DNA from: Scylla paramamosain
Lineage: Eukaryota; Arthropoda; Malacostraca; Decapoda; Portunidae
Direction: 5' to 3'
Assembly: GCF_035594125.1 (NCBI RefSeq)
Contig: NC_087163.1
Span: 1,689,001-1,753,000, forward strand
DNA length: 64,000 bases
The notes beneath the pieces are model-generated. The model ran no database searches, was not told the origin of the DNA, and was given only the letters and a program-made list of their open reading frames with translations. Below are positions 22,580-33,235 of this stretch, piece by piece (positions within the stretch are counted from its first letter, which is position 1; every line of letters begins with the position of its first letter). Made by a program: the position numbers and the translations under genes.

Positions 22580-22800
22580 ATCCTTAATTGAAACGCTTTA
22601 AACTCTCATTAGGACTCTTCTCAGGGGCCGCAAGAATTACTCAGGTCTTCATGTATGTTTCTTCTTCCCGCTAATGGTGCAGATTTGTAGTTAAAGTCTC
22701 ACTAGAATCAGGAAAACACCCTTGAAAACGCCAATAACTAACATTGATACCTTATTAGACAAATACTAAAGATAAAATGTTGAAGCGTGTGAGAAAACAG
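22580..22800 (+). mobile_element. MITE copy, third of three in a row (divergent)
   Basis: TTAATTGAAACGCTTTAAAC, then CAGGGGCCGCAAGAATTACT, GTTTCTTCTTCCCGCTAATG and GAAAACACCCTTGAAAACGC follow the family order with more divergence than its neighbours. It may belong to the same subgroup as the copy at 57345-57510. Its right limit is approximate. Confidence 0.55.
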
Positions 22801-23186
22801 GACGATCTCGTAATATCTCGTCTTTTAAAACTGCATTATATCTTATTTATCCTAAGTCTACGTATACACACACACACACACACACACGTATAATGCCGTC
22901 AACCGTAAAGACACGCACTGCCAATGATGTGTTTTTCATTCCCCATTGCCCAAACCTAATCATTCCACCGTTGTCGCTTCACCTGCACAATATTTCGCCT
23001 CTGTATTGCATTGTCCCTCTGATCGGTTCATTATTGTTCAGCCCGTCACCTGCCTCAACTATTTTGCTGCAGATAGGTAATGGAACAGTGCGTGGGGTGC
23101 ATGGTTTGGCTCTGTGCTGTGAACTGATTGCTCTGTTTCATTACCGGGCTGTGTGGGTTCCTCTCCTCAATATTGATGCTGTATGA

Positions 23187-23241
23187 TAGTGTGTGTGTCT
23201 GTGTATATGTGTGTGTGTGTGTCGGTGGGTGTGTGTGTGTG

Positions 23242-23273
<32 letters not shown>

Positions 23274-23274
23274 G
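23187..23274. repeat. (GT)n microsatellite, interrupted
   Basis: GT array with CT, AT, CGGTGG and GC interruptions. Confidence 0.95.
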
Positions 23275-23401
23275 ATTATTCATGTATTAGGCATATGGTG
23301 TGGATTACTGTTATAATTAGGTGTTGGTGGATTATTTATTAGGTTCAAGTTATTATTTCTATAGTATATATATTGTAATGTACCTGTTTAGTGTGGTCTA
23401 T

Positions 23402-23405
<4 letters not shown>

Positions 23406-23463
<58 letters not shown>

Positions 23464-23471
23464 TGTGTGTA
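23406..23471. repeat. Compound (CT)n(GT)n microsatellite
   Basis: About 20 CT units run into about 12 GT units. This mirrors the GA/GT compound at 17599. Confidence 0.97.
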
Positions 23472-23689
23472 AGTATGAGTGGTGGAATGACTAACATGTC
23501 TAGCTGAGGATTAGTGCATTCAATATTTCTATGATGGATATAAAGATAAAAAACTGAAGTGCACGTAACATAATGCCTCGTCAAATAAAAGAGGTTTTGG
23601 CGAGTGGATCTTTTATAGTATAAGTGAGTATCTATTGGTATCAGTAAGTCAAGCAGGCGTGCGTGAATAATTGCAGGGAGTAGATTAGC

Positions 23690-23765
23690 GGAAACCTGAC
23701 AACTCGAGGGTCCGTTTATAGACATGAGTGGATTCGAACCCGCGCCCCTTGAAAACCAACTGCTA
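23690..23765 (-). mobile_element. tRNA-like fragment, possible truncated SINE head
   Basis: On the minus strand, AGTTGGTTTTCAAGGGGCGC is followed at once by GGGTTCGAATCC (reverse complement at 23730-23742), a perfect RNA polymerase III B-box and T-loop sequence. The A-box and acceptor stem expected about 40 nt upstream are missing, because a CA array and GATA-like repeats occupy that place. No intact cloverleaf can be drawn, so it is a tRNA pseudogene or a truncated tRNA-derived SINE. Confidence 0.5.
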
Positions 23766-23785
23766 GTATACACACACACACACAG

Positions 23786-23892
23786 ATAGACAGGTAGTAT
23801 GTAGGGAAGCAGGTAAATAGATATAGATAGATAGATAGAGAGATAGATAGGTACGTAGGTAGGTGAGCAAGTGGATAGATAGATAGACAAAT
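23786..23892. repeat. Degenerate (GATA)/(GGTA)n array
   Basis: ATAGATAGATAG and GGTAGGTACGTAGGTAGG words. It runs directly into the dispersed element at 23895. Confidence 0.85.
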
Positions 23893-23894
23893 AG

Positions 23895-24060
23895 AAAGAC
23901 AGATTAATGCTTTATTGACCACGAATTCTCTGCCATTATTTTAGATTTAAGGTTGAAAGCAATACAATACGTTGCACATTGGTATAGATTTGCTATTGGT
24001 AATACATCCAGCAAACAAAACACCCATAAAAGGCAAGTTGTACGAAACAGAATAACCATT
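23895..24060. repeat. Dispersed element with TTTATTGACCAC motif, copy 1
   Basis: CAGATTAATGCTTTATTGACCAC is followed by AT-rich sequence with CAATACAATACGTTGCACAT. The same start (CAGATTGATGG ... TTTTATTGACCAC) and a loosely similar body occur at 27098-27245. Both copies follow a dinucleotide or tetranucleotide-rich or open segment on the left. The family is unknown to me. Confidence 0.45.
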
Positions 24061-24104
24061 AAATAACAAAGGAAAAAAAAGTGGCAGTAAACGAGAAGGA
24101 AAGC

Positions 24105-24106
<2 letters not shown>

Positions 24107-24144
<38 letters not shown>
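24107..24144. repeat. (CA)n microsatellite
   Basis: About 18 CA units. Confidence 0.97.
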
Positions 24145-24147
<3 letters not shown>

Positions 24148-24210
24148 CTCCCGCAGCAACGACGGATATTACTTTGGTCATCCATTTAAAGTCTGGTTAC
24201 CGCGTTGCTT

Positions 24211-24212
<2 letters not shown>

Positions 24213-24256
<44 letters not shown>
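24213..24256. repeat. (AC)n microsatellite
   Basis: About 21 AC units. Confidence 0.97.
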
Positions 24257-24519
24257 GCCGTGCGGTGGAATGTATAATTTATATAATGGGAACCGACACG
24301 GAAATTAATAGCAACTGAAATGGAGCAGAACAATTAAAGCACAACGTGTTTGGAAGGAAGTGGCTGGTGGGGGAGGGGGTCAGGGTCTGAGTTGCCCCCA
24401 CCACCCCCCTCCCTCCTGCACTCCCACCATCGCAGCACCTGAACCCCCAAACTTCCCCCAGACCCCATCCCCTCCGCCCCTTCCCCCAAACATTCTCGAC
24501 AGACCAAGAGCGGGAGTTA

Positions 24520-27090
24520 ATTCCAAGAAAGTGTTATTCAGGAGGCGTGCGGCTGCAGGTTAGAGCGCGGCCTGCACGGTCCAGGGAGCAGGCCGTGCAC
24601 TTTTGCTGCTCCACACGCCTTGTGACTTAATATTGCCTCCCTGCCGCGGCCCTCCATCACAGCACGCCCTCCCCGCGGCCAGCCTCTCCTCCTCTCTCTC
24701 CCTCTCCCTCTCTGTTTCGAGTGGTGCGGCCACCGAAGATGCCGTATGGGAATCCAATAGAACCTTCCCTTTTTTTTTATTTTATTTTTTCAGAATAGAG
24801 GAGGTGGTTGGAGGCCATAGGGAGGAAAGAAGTGAGAGAAACGTCCAGTAAGTGGCGGCGCTCCTGAAGGAAAATTGGCTTTACTGCAGGAGGTTACCTG
24901 AGAGTGGCCTTCGTAAAGTGGCTTTCATTCTTTCACACCGGGTGACACACACCGGCCCATGTAAAGTGAACGGCAAGGAAAAGCTGCCAAATCCGGCACC
25001 AGAGCCTGGCCGGCCCGACATTTCCCTCGTGTAGAGAGACGAAGCAAGCCGGAAAAACACAGCCAGGCGAAATGTTCCAGAGTTTAACAGTCTGAGACAG
25101 AAAACAGGAAAACTGGAAGGGAACAGACCACTCCAGAGTTTGCCACTGCAAATACATTTTTCCTTCAAAAAAAAAAAAGTAACCCAGTCTCTGCGGCAGA
25201 CTGTCAAGTGTCTGCCTGTGTGTCTAGCGCAGGCCATCAGGCAAACACCGCGCCAGGCCGGCACGCTTTGCTTCATTTGCATAATTAAATCATCCTTTTG
25301 GGCGACGCTGTCATGATAATTAGTGTATTGTGCTGAATATAGGCTTTCACAATTTTATGTCTGTGTAAATGATTCTGCCATTTGTGGCACATGAACTGTG
25401 AGAAGGATCGGCAGTGTCTGGCGCTGTCTGGGCGTGTGGAAGCCGCGCCCCTCCCTAGGTGACCTCTTGTACCGGCTTTATGGAAACTCTCGCCCTCAAG
25501 ACCTTCCTCATTGGGAAACGCACACATATGTTACGCTTGCAGACAAAACCCTGAAAACTTGCACTAAAGTAAGGCTCCCGCCAACAAAAGTGTGAAGGTC
25601 AAGGTTCACCTGCCTGTGAAGGTCAAAGGATGGCAGGAATGTTTCGTTACTGTTTTTGTTTTTAAAATATCACATCAGGAGGACTTGCAGGGCGCCTGGT
25701 GCTGCAGAGCCTGGCGTGGCTGTCTGCTGCACGGTGGGCTTGTGTGTAGGTGACTTGATTGGCGGGGCTGCCAGGGGTTGAGTGACCTGATTTTTGCCTT
25801 GTGGTTGGCTCAGTCTCCGGTGTTTGGGTGGGGCGGACTGGCAAGCCCTCCTGTAAAGCGCTCCTTCCTAGCCAAATATGAAGAGGATCGTGATGCAGCT
25901 TCGCTTGTGGGATGTAGGGCGTGTATTAACGGGCCATCATGCAAGACAAAGCCTGCGGGATCCCAGTACGTTGATGGATAGAGGGGCCCCTCCGCCTGCC
26001 TCAGTGTAGGACGCTGGGTGATGCAGTGGCGGTGCTTACCCGCGGAGCCGGACCTGGGGGCAATCTCCTGCGGGTCTTCGTGTGAACTTAGCTCTTAAGC
26101 TAAGCTCACTGATCTTGACTGTGGCGATGAGGCTGCTGTCTGTACAGTGCCAGTCTGAACGTCCTGATGGCGGCCCTCGAGGAAGGAAAGCCAGGGGCCT
26201 TTGATCTTCCTGGCCATTACCAAGTACTTGTAGGTTTAGTTACTGAAGCATTGCGGCGTCCTTCTGTGTGTCGAAGACTCGAGTCTTGGTGGGCGTCGCG
26301 TGCTTCGGGGTCTTGGTTCCTGGGAGTGGGTCTGTGCACGCTGGCCTGGTTGTCAGTGTTACGGATACGCCCAAGACAATATGCTGCTCTGTGCTGAAGA
26401 GCCACGATTCACACCCTCCAGGCCCCCGGCTGCCCCTGCCTCGTCTGATGGGTCGGATAAAAATCCCGTGAAATGGAGTTAGTGGGTAAGTGAAACGATG
26501 TCCCTCCCCAGAAGTGTCGTGTTGAAGCGGAATAGTCCCGCGCTGCACCGCCAGTGTGTGGGCAGGTGGAAAGCTACAAAAATATGTTACAAGGACATAA
26601 AGCTGTGAGAGCAAGAGTGGGAGGGAAACCTCTTGTATTTACTAAGACGAAAAATATAAAGATATAAATCACAAACCAATCAAAGGAGTGAGGGCAGGGC
26701 CATTATTAGAGGTGCTTCCCGGGGCTTGAGGAGTGAACGCACCATAACACAATGCCGCTCACCCTCTGTTCACTGCCTAATTTTTAACCAGACCTACTCA
26801 ACCCTTTCCTCTCTCATATATTTAGTTCTGATTTCACCGCGACCACTCCTTTCCTTTCCTCCACCATGCGCCTTTGTTCCTGCCTGTCCGCGCCACTCAC
26901 ACCTCCACCTTCATCCTTACCTGTCACTCCTTCCCTCAAGAGAGACACACGTCTTGGCTCTCGTCCAGATTACACCTGAAATTACCTCGTCCATCTCCAC
27001 CCATCAGGGCAGGGCGGTCACCGCGCCGCGCCGCCCATCCCTCACTGGCACAAAACTGCGGGAAGTGTACATTGTGTCTTTTATATGTCT
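24520..27090. other. Quiet stretch of 2.6 kb without arrays
   Basis: This is the longest part of the window with balanced composition and almost no simple repeats (one poly-A run at 25169-25180 and T-rich 24771-24792). Open frames reach 133 codons (24881-25282, minus) and 122 codons (26726-27094, plus). None shows a family motif, and the reading frames overlap on opposite strands. If an exon lies in this window, this is a reasonable place to look, but I cannot support one. Confidence 0.5.
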
Positions 27091-27097
27091 GTAAGCA

Positions 27098-27245
27098 GAT
27101 TGATGGGTAGATCGGTGTTTTATTGACCACAGCAACCTTGGCTTAATGAAAATTTTCTTTATGGCATCCAACGTAATGCTGCATATTTATATTAATGGAG
27201 AGTAATATTATCAACAGCAATTTAGGCAGGTTACAGTAAGGCTGA
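27098..27245. repeat. Dispersed element with TTTATTGACCAC motif, copy 2
   Basis: CAGATTGATGG, then GTTTTATTGACCAC and an AT-rich body including ATCCAACGTAATGCTGCATA. It pairs with the copy at 23895-24060. The ends are not defined. Confidence 0.45.
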
Positions 27246-27249
27246 TCAC

Positions 27250-27850
27250 ATCAACTTGTTTTGCCATGGGTCCTGTAATGTAGGTTAGGCTACTCTAGGC
27301 TGCTCCAAACTTAACTTAGGTAACCTAACATAACCGAAAGTAACTATGGCAGCTCATCCTTCAGTCCATTTTGGCGACTATATGAGGCCCACTAACACTC
27401 TAACCTCAATAAAAAAAACATAAGAGCACTTGAGCTGAACAGACTGTCTGGCTGCGGGACACTAGTCTGGCCAGTGCCGCCTGCCCTCCCCGACCACCTT
27501 GCGTCTTTAACACCCACATCACGCCCTGCGCGAGGCTGTAACACAACCGGCAACCCTGAGTCTTAAGGGATGCCATGTTCCAAGGAGATATCCCTTTAGG
27601 AGACCCTTGAGTGCCCCATCGTGGCCAGGAAATGGAGATGGGAGCAGGAGATAGCCAAGCCCTTCAGGATAGTGCCCCAAGGAACACCCCGCGGCAGACT
27701 GATCCATGTGGCGCGAATTCAATACACAGCAACAACACTAAGCAACAAGAGAGGTGAAAGAAAAATCAGGGACGTGTTAACTCAAATAGAAACCTGAAAG
27801 ACGGGGATAGAATAGCATATTGATCTGTATTCTGGGTGACAAGAGACGCT
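27250..27850. other. Unannotated stretch
   Basis: Contains short AACCTAAC / TTAGG-like words at 27285-27345 but no array. No gene is recognised. Confidence 0.45.
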
Positions 27851-27853
27851 TCC

Positions 27854-27856
<3 letters not shown>

Positions 27857-27900
<44 letters not shown>
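27857..27900. repeat. (GT)n microsatellite
   Basis: About 21 pure GT units. A short CCA run follows at 27948-27964. Confidence 0.97.
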
Positions 27901-28116
27901 CGGTACCTGCATCCCACAGCATCACAAGCATCACAAGGGTATCACTACTACCACCACCACCACCGAGGCAAAAACATGGAACACACAGCAACATTTTAAC
28001 GAGCGCCGCCTAATTGTTTCCCGAGGCTGCAGGAGCTGATGAGCCAGCCCCACCTGTGCCGCCCCGCTAATAGCCTATTGCTAATAATATTACTGATATG
28101 TACTTGCGTTACTATT

Positions 28117-28199
28117 ACTGCTATTGGTACTACTACTACTACTACTACTATTACTCTTTTCTTTCTTTCTTCTTCATCCGCATAGTAGTAGTGGTAGTT

Positions 28200-28238
<39 letters not shown>

Positions 28239-28240
28239 AG
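28117..28240. repeat. Inverted pair of triplet repeats: (CTA)n then (TAG)n
   Basis: About 10 CTA-type units (28120-28152) and, after about 30 nt, about 18 TAG-type units with two early substitutions (28184-28240). The two are reverse complements, so the strand could fold into a long hairpin with a roughly 30-nt loop. Confidence 0.85.
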
Positions 28241-28477
28241 CTCTAGAACTTCATCTGATCGTTTCCTCACCTCCGTACTACGTGAACTATTTACGAAGGA
28301 CCAAACCAACCTGTTAAGCTCGACTTGAACTTTCTCTTTATCCCATTTACATTTAACGGATGCACCAGTTCACCAAGTATTTATCTTTTAGCCGCTGGTC
28401 ACTTTCCTTTGCACGCAAGAAAAGAAATAAAGGCTTAAACTCATTACTGTACATGATGGGACAGGAGCACCAACACC

Positions 28478-28516
28478 TGTCTCGTCTCGTCTCGTCTCGT
28501 CTCGTTTCGTCTCGCT
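28478..28516. repeat. (CTCGT)n pentanucleotide repeat
   Basis: Seven CTCGT units, one with a C-to-T change. Confidence 0.93.
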
Positions 28517-28784
28517 GCGCAGAACACTCGTCCACACCTATTCTTCACCTCTCCCTCACCTGTCACTTAGCTGGGCGTTGCGGGATCACCTGAGGCACTT
28601 AAGGTCAATTAGCTCCACAGGCAGTCTCCAGGTGATGGCGCGGCAGACTCATTACGAGGCAGGAGAGGGAAAGGAGAAGTTGAGGCAGACTTGGTTATTG
28701 TTTTGTCTTGTGCTTCCTCTGCGGGAGACTCTTCGTTTTTAGTTTGTGTTTTTAAGAGATCTTGCTTTCCCATAAGGAGTGTTT

Positions 28785-28905
28785 TTCTTAAGTTACAGTG
28801 TATTATACTGATTCTTATAGGTGTTTTTCCTAATGTCACTTGAGGAATTCTTGTTAAAATGCTTCTGGAATCATGAAAACGCTTTAAAAAATATTTCAAT
28901 GATCC
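28785..28905 (+). mobile_element. MITE fragment (internal part)
   Basis: ATTCTTATAGGTGTTTTTCC, then TAATGTCACTTGAGGAATTC and TTGTTAAAATGC, then ATCATGAAAACGC match the central block of the family. Neither terminus is recognisable. Confidence 0.5.
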
Positions 28906-29030
28906 TCAAAGCGCTCTTGAAATAGTACAACAATCTTCAAAACACCATGAAAATGTTACAACAATTTTCAAAAAGCTCAAAAATGTTAAAATACTCATGA
29001 AAACGCTCCAAAAATGCCAGATAACTCTAT
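28850..29030. repeat. Degenerate short tandem repeat derived from the MITE interior
   Basis: Words of the type CATGAAAACGCT / TCAAAGCGCTCTTGAAA / ACCATGAAAATGTTACAACA / TCATGAAAACGCTCCAAAAA recur about every 30-35 nt. The unit resembles the ATCATGAAAACGC part of the neighbouring MITE fragment, which suggests local amplification of that piece. Confidence 0.45.
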
Positions 29031-29098
29031 CTAAATTCTGCCAAAAAAGTAGTCGACAAATGGAGCCAAATCGTTTAAGAATACGCAGGCTCGTCTTT

Positions 29099-29123
29099 CA
29101 GCAGCAGCAGCAGCAGCAGCAGG
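29099..29123. repeat. (CAG)n trinucleotide repeat
   Basis: Eight CAG units. The plus-strand frame at 28997-29191 reads them as poly-Gln, but there is no other sign of coding. Confidence 0.93.
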
Positions 29124-29627
29124 AGGCGGAGAGTGGCCAAGGCGGCGCCGGTGACCTGGTAGCGTTTAATGTGATTTTGATGACCGGATAAACGCTCTCC
29201 CAATCGTTTGTCGAAGTAAGATAAAAGTAACTGGTGCCTTTTTACCGCCGCTCCCTTCCCGCCCTTCCCGCCCTTCCCTCTAGCCGACCCCTCATCACCC
29301 TCGTTTTTCTTCTGTCACTTTTTACTGCCGACTTTTATTCTTTCCCTTCGTGGCGCGTCGCTTTGTTGTCCGCGTGTCCGTGTTCATTATTGTGTCCAGT
29401 TAGATGGTTCCCTTGTGTGTGGCTCCACCTCGCACCTCCGACAGTGTTGTGTTAAGTCCTCCTCTCCCCTCTCACCGCCTCTTATGCCACTTCCTCTTGC
29501 CGCCCTGTTCCTGTCCTCTCACCGCCTCCTTCACAAACTTTTTTTTTTCCTGCCGCCCTTCGTCCTGTGTTAACACTTCTGCCTAACCACCTTTTGTCAA
29601 CTCTGCCCCTGCCTCTTGTGTCGCCCG

Positions 29628-29681
29628 CTGCCCGCCTGCTTGCCCGCCTGCTTGCCCGCCTGCTTGCCCGCCTCCCCGCCC
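29628..29681. repeat. 12-bp tandem repeat
   Basis: GCCCGCCTGCTT occurs four times in a row with a decayed start and end. It touches the left edge of the 57-nt duplicated segment. Confidence 0.9.
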
Positions 29682-29738
29682 GTTACGTGAACTTACTTCT
29701 TTTTCCACTTTTTTTTCTGGAAAGCGGCAACTGAGCGG
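29682..29738 (+). repeat. 57-nt exact duplicate, copy 1
   Basis: Begins GTTACGTGAACTTACTTC and ends GCGGCAACTGAGCGG. It is identical at every base, including an eight-T run, to 32437-32493. The similarity stops abruptly on both sides. Identity over 57 nt in DNA where other repeats are strongly diverged implies a recent copy or gene conversion. The parent family is unknown to me. Confidence 0.85.
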
Positions 29739-30189
29739 TCCGCGAGGCAGCAGCATGAGGGACACACGGAAGCAGTGATGCTCGTTGGCGAAGATTGCGC
29801 CTCTCACCCTGGTGTTCCTTGAAGCTAACACTGTCATTCTTCCGGCAACCTCATCCCCTGAACTGCGCATTGTCCCCCTGTGCTGCCCCGTCTTGCCGTG
29901 CCGTGCGTTCTGGTAATGTCGCAATGCCCCCGAAAAATCACATCGTTCTCGCCAAGTTTTAAAATATTTTTGAGTGTAGGCGAATAAAAATGTATAACTC
30001 ATTGCAGCCATCACTTACTGGTGCTGCTCCTTTTTTTCACTCAGATTTACAGGGAAGCAGTTAAGTCGTGAAATTCATGGCTTCTGCTTTCCACGGGACT
30101 TCTTTTACGGCCAGACGGCAGGTGCTAATGCAGGCCGCGAGGCGAGGCACTTCCCGGCGCGGGGGAAAAACAGAATACTTTGAGAGTGT

Positions 30190-30192
<3 letters not shown>

Positions 30193-30267
<75 letters not shown>
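30193..30267. repeat. (GA)n microsatellite
   Basis: Pure GA array of about 37 units. Confidence 0.98.
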
Positions 30268-30271
<4 letters not shown>

Positions 30272-30525
30272 GCCTAAGTGTTACCCAAGCTGCGGCGTCT
30301 TAAAGGAGGTAGAGTGAAAACCGATCAGATTCACTTAGTTCCTGTTGGGAGCCGCCTCCTGAAGGTGCCTTGTGGCGGGAAGGAAACAGCCACGCCGCCT
30401 CTCTCTCTGGTAGACTGAATAAGAAGGTGGAATTGAAGGATGAGGCACTACACAACTCTTGCATTAGGTAGAGGGACACAGTGGGCTTGGTTAGGCGCAG
30501 TGGTGTGTTGCTAGCACGCATGAAG

Positions 30526-30528
<3 letters not shown>

Positions 30529-30610
<82 letters not shown>
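30529..30610. repeat. (GA)n microsatellite
   Basis: Pure GA array of 41 units, 260 nt from the previous GA array. The segment between them contains AACTCTTGCATTAG, a phrase I associate loosely with dispersed crustacean repeats but cannot confirm here. Confidence 0.98.
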
Positions 30611-30612
<2 letters not shown>

Positions 30613-30939
30613 TTTGGTGTTTATTTCAGTATTATATTCTATATGTCATAAAAAAATACTGGCTTTGTATTTCCTGGCCGTCATAACTTATAGATAACAA
30701 AAGAGTGGAACAAGAGACGAGAATCCTCTGTATCTGTATTCCCACAGTGAGGTGTGGCAACCCTGCATAAAAAAGAAGAAAAAAAAAAGAAAAAGAAAAG
30801 GAGACGAAACAGGAAAATAATAATCTTTCTCGCATTTGTATGTTATGTAACTTCCAGATTTTTTTTTTTTCCATCTCACCGCTCATCATTCTCATCATCA
30901 CCATCATCATCACATGTTTCTTTGATGTAAAGCAGCATC

Positions 30940-31965
30940 CATGGCATCTCGTCCGGACTCCCTTCTTTAAATCATCTCAGTCTTGTATATTACAGTAGAT
31001 CTTCAGTCCATGTTTCAAGATATTGCTCCCTTTTTTATGTTCGATTTCTCCCAACTAAACCCGCAGCGGACCCTCACTTGTATAATCCTCACTGCCATCT
31101 CACATCCTTGCCACGCCGCCACACACGCCTCTGAACGCCTTGCCCTCCGCGACCCGCTACTCCTCCGCCTCAGTCTCCTATCTCTCCCCAGACTACTCCC
31201 TCAAGGCCTCAGGGCGTGCCTCATTCCTGCTGCTATTTTTACATCAGTCATCCCCTCCTTCGTTCTTTCCACATCACTAGACTGTCTACACGCCTTGATC
31301 TTCTTCAGTGAACCTGCTTCCACACAACTCCCAAGGTCTTTCATTCCACGCGGAGGTTGTAAAGCGTCTAAAGCTAACTAAAGGAGAGTAGACGGAGTGT
31401 AAGACTTCGCTGACTCTCTCCCCAGCCCTGTCCTGCAGACCCTTTGCCACACAGCCAACCTAGACAACCTGACTCAACCATTCCTGCAATTTTCCTATTT
31501 TTACTGCCACGGACGCAACCCTTTCCCCCTAAATCCCCTTTAAACCCTCCCAAAACCTTTCCTTTCTCTGGTGCCAGATAGCCCGCCTCGCCTCCGCTGA
31601 CCCTGGTGTTACAATAGATACATTCGCTTGATGTAACTATCATATATTCTGCTATTTCGATATCTTTTTTTAGTTCAGTTATTCCTGCACCTCCTTAATA
31701 TTTGTCCGCGTTTCACTCATCATTTTTCTCGTTGTCATATTTTCTTTCAACCTCTTTTCCTTAAACATTTAAAATATTTGAACGTAATATCGTAGTGTTT
31801 CTCTTGCTTGTGCAGCTGCGACTGTCATCTTTAACAATAGCTGTGTCATGTTCGTTTTTCACAGTATCAGACACTATACGTAAAGCAAATGCACTTATCT
31901 GAGCCTCACTTTCTTCACCCTTAGTTGTTGGTAACTGATCTTTACTGGGATTTGCTCTAGTACTT
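30940..31965. other. Unannotated stretch, about 1 kb
   Basis: Moderately pyrimidine-rich. The plus frame 30983-31381 (132 codons) has no recognisable domain. Its neighbourhood near 31330-31385 can be read as SFHAEVVKRLKL in another frame, too short to call a LINE tail. Confidence 0.45.
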
Positions 31966-31971
31966 TCCTGT

Positions 31972-32014
31972 TTATTTTATTTATTTATTTATTTATTTTT
32001 TTTTTTTGTGTGTG
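31972..32014. repeat. (TTTA)n and poly-T tract
   Basis: About seven TTTA units followed by a T run and GTGTGTG. Confidence 0.9.
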
Positions 32015-32436
32015 TAAGAGTGATTCTGATCAAAGGCACCAAGAGACGACAAGGAATATAAAATGTGGGAGCGTTTATTGAAGATGCCAGTCCCAAGAGA
32101 GAATTGTCCAAAAGATATTATCCACAATTACGAGATGTGTCTTGAAACTGTTGTCCTCACACTCATGCATTGCTTTCCCCTAGGACTTGTCAACTGCTCT
32201 CACCATCACTCTGTCCATCACGTCATGCACACAGCAGTTACCTGTCACATTTGCTCCAACTGTCTTTTTTTCCAGTTCATAGACAAAATAGATATGCGTT
32301 CACTGCTGAGAAAAATTCAGCATCCTGACGTTATTTGTAATCCTTTTTTAAATTACTCTGTTCCCTTTTCTAAGAACAGTAAGCCAGTGAAAGATTCCAC
32401 TTAATACTCTTCCAAAACATTTTTTCTTCATGGAAT

Positions 32437-32560
32437 GTTACGTGAACTTACTTCTTTTTCCACTTTTTTTTCTGGAAAGCGGCAACTGAGCGGCCTTTCT
32501 CCCTCTCTTTATAATCCTTGGCCATTTTTCTTTACACGTAAGAAAAGAAAAATATAAAAC
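32437..32560 (+). repeat. 57-nt exact duplicate, copy 2, with A-rich continuation
   Basis: 32437-32493 is identical to 29682-29738. Here it continues into CTCTTTATAATCCTTGGCCA and CTTTACACGTAAGAAAAGAAA, an arrangement like the 3' end of a retroelement with an A-rich tail. A similar CACGCAAGAAAAGAAATAAA phrase lies at 28412-28431. This copy may be closer to the true 3' end of the parent element than copy 1. Confidence 0.6.
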
Positions 32561-32892
32561 AGAAAGAAAAAGGAAAAGACACAACTTATTTTGTTCCTGC
32601 TTTAGCATCTGAATATTCACAAGTACATCCATTACCATCTTCACATCGGGCACCAAACACAGACAACCACTCCGCCACACAGCCACCACTCACACCAGTA
32701 ATGCCTGTGTTATCTCCCCCATCGTCAATAATCTTCCACATTCCATTTGCGTCAAGACTCTCAACACCAGAACGTTTTATCAGCGCTCCTCCACTACTCA
32801 GTTTTAACTCCTCTTTATCCAATCACTTTACTCCACCCACCCGGTCCTTGCCATCCTTGCTGTCATTGTCAACCCGGCAGAGTTCACGTGCA

Positions 32893-33110
32893 CGCCTAAC
32901 ACTTCACGCTTCACTCTTTGCTCTCTCACCACGACTCTTTTCAAAGGCCACAGAAATTATTAGCCGTGTTCACAGGAGCGTTTCCCTTGTTGATAATAAA
33001 GAAATCTTGTTAATTTTTCACTAAAACCGTAAAAAATAGCCTTAAAAAAACTGTGTAACTTCTACTAGAGCTTGTGGAGATGCGGGCAGGAGTGTTTCAG
33101 AATATGGTTC
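32893..33110 (+). mobile_element. MITE copy, full length with decayed left end
   Basis: CTCTCACCACGACTCTTTTC, CAAAGGCCACAGAAATTATT, GCGTTTCCCTTGTTGATAAT, GAAATCTTGTTAATTTTTCA and TGTGTAACTTCTACTAGAGC follow the family order. The right terminus GAGTGTTTCAGAATATGGTT (33090-33109) is clean and is the inverted form of the family's left end. Confidence 0.8.
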
Positions 33111-33235
33111 CGAAGCCCGAAGCGCCTCACTCACTTGCTTCCTCGCTCTGCCTCCCGCAATATTTTTTAAGCCCTCAGATTTTATAAACTTTTCCTCCCC
33201 ACACCTCTCATTATCTCATATTTGCTTCATGAACA

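Noticed and set aside
27285..27345. TTAGG / CCTAA-like words suggesting arthropod telomere repeat
   Set aside because: The words are scattered and not in tandem. AACCTAAC-type words are common in arthropod DNA and prove nothing here.
31325..31385. SFHAEVVKRLKL reading similar to a LINE ORF2 tail
   Set aside because: Only about five residues fit the pattern, and the flanking codons do not extend it.
32063..32404. 113-codon plus-strand frame with several Cys and His residues
   Set aside because: The Cys/His spacing does not form a zinc-finger pattern and the segment lies just upstream of a dispersed repeat copy.
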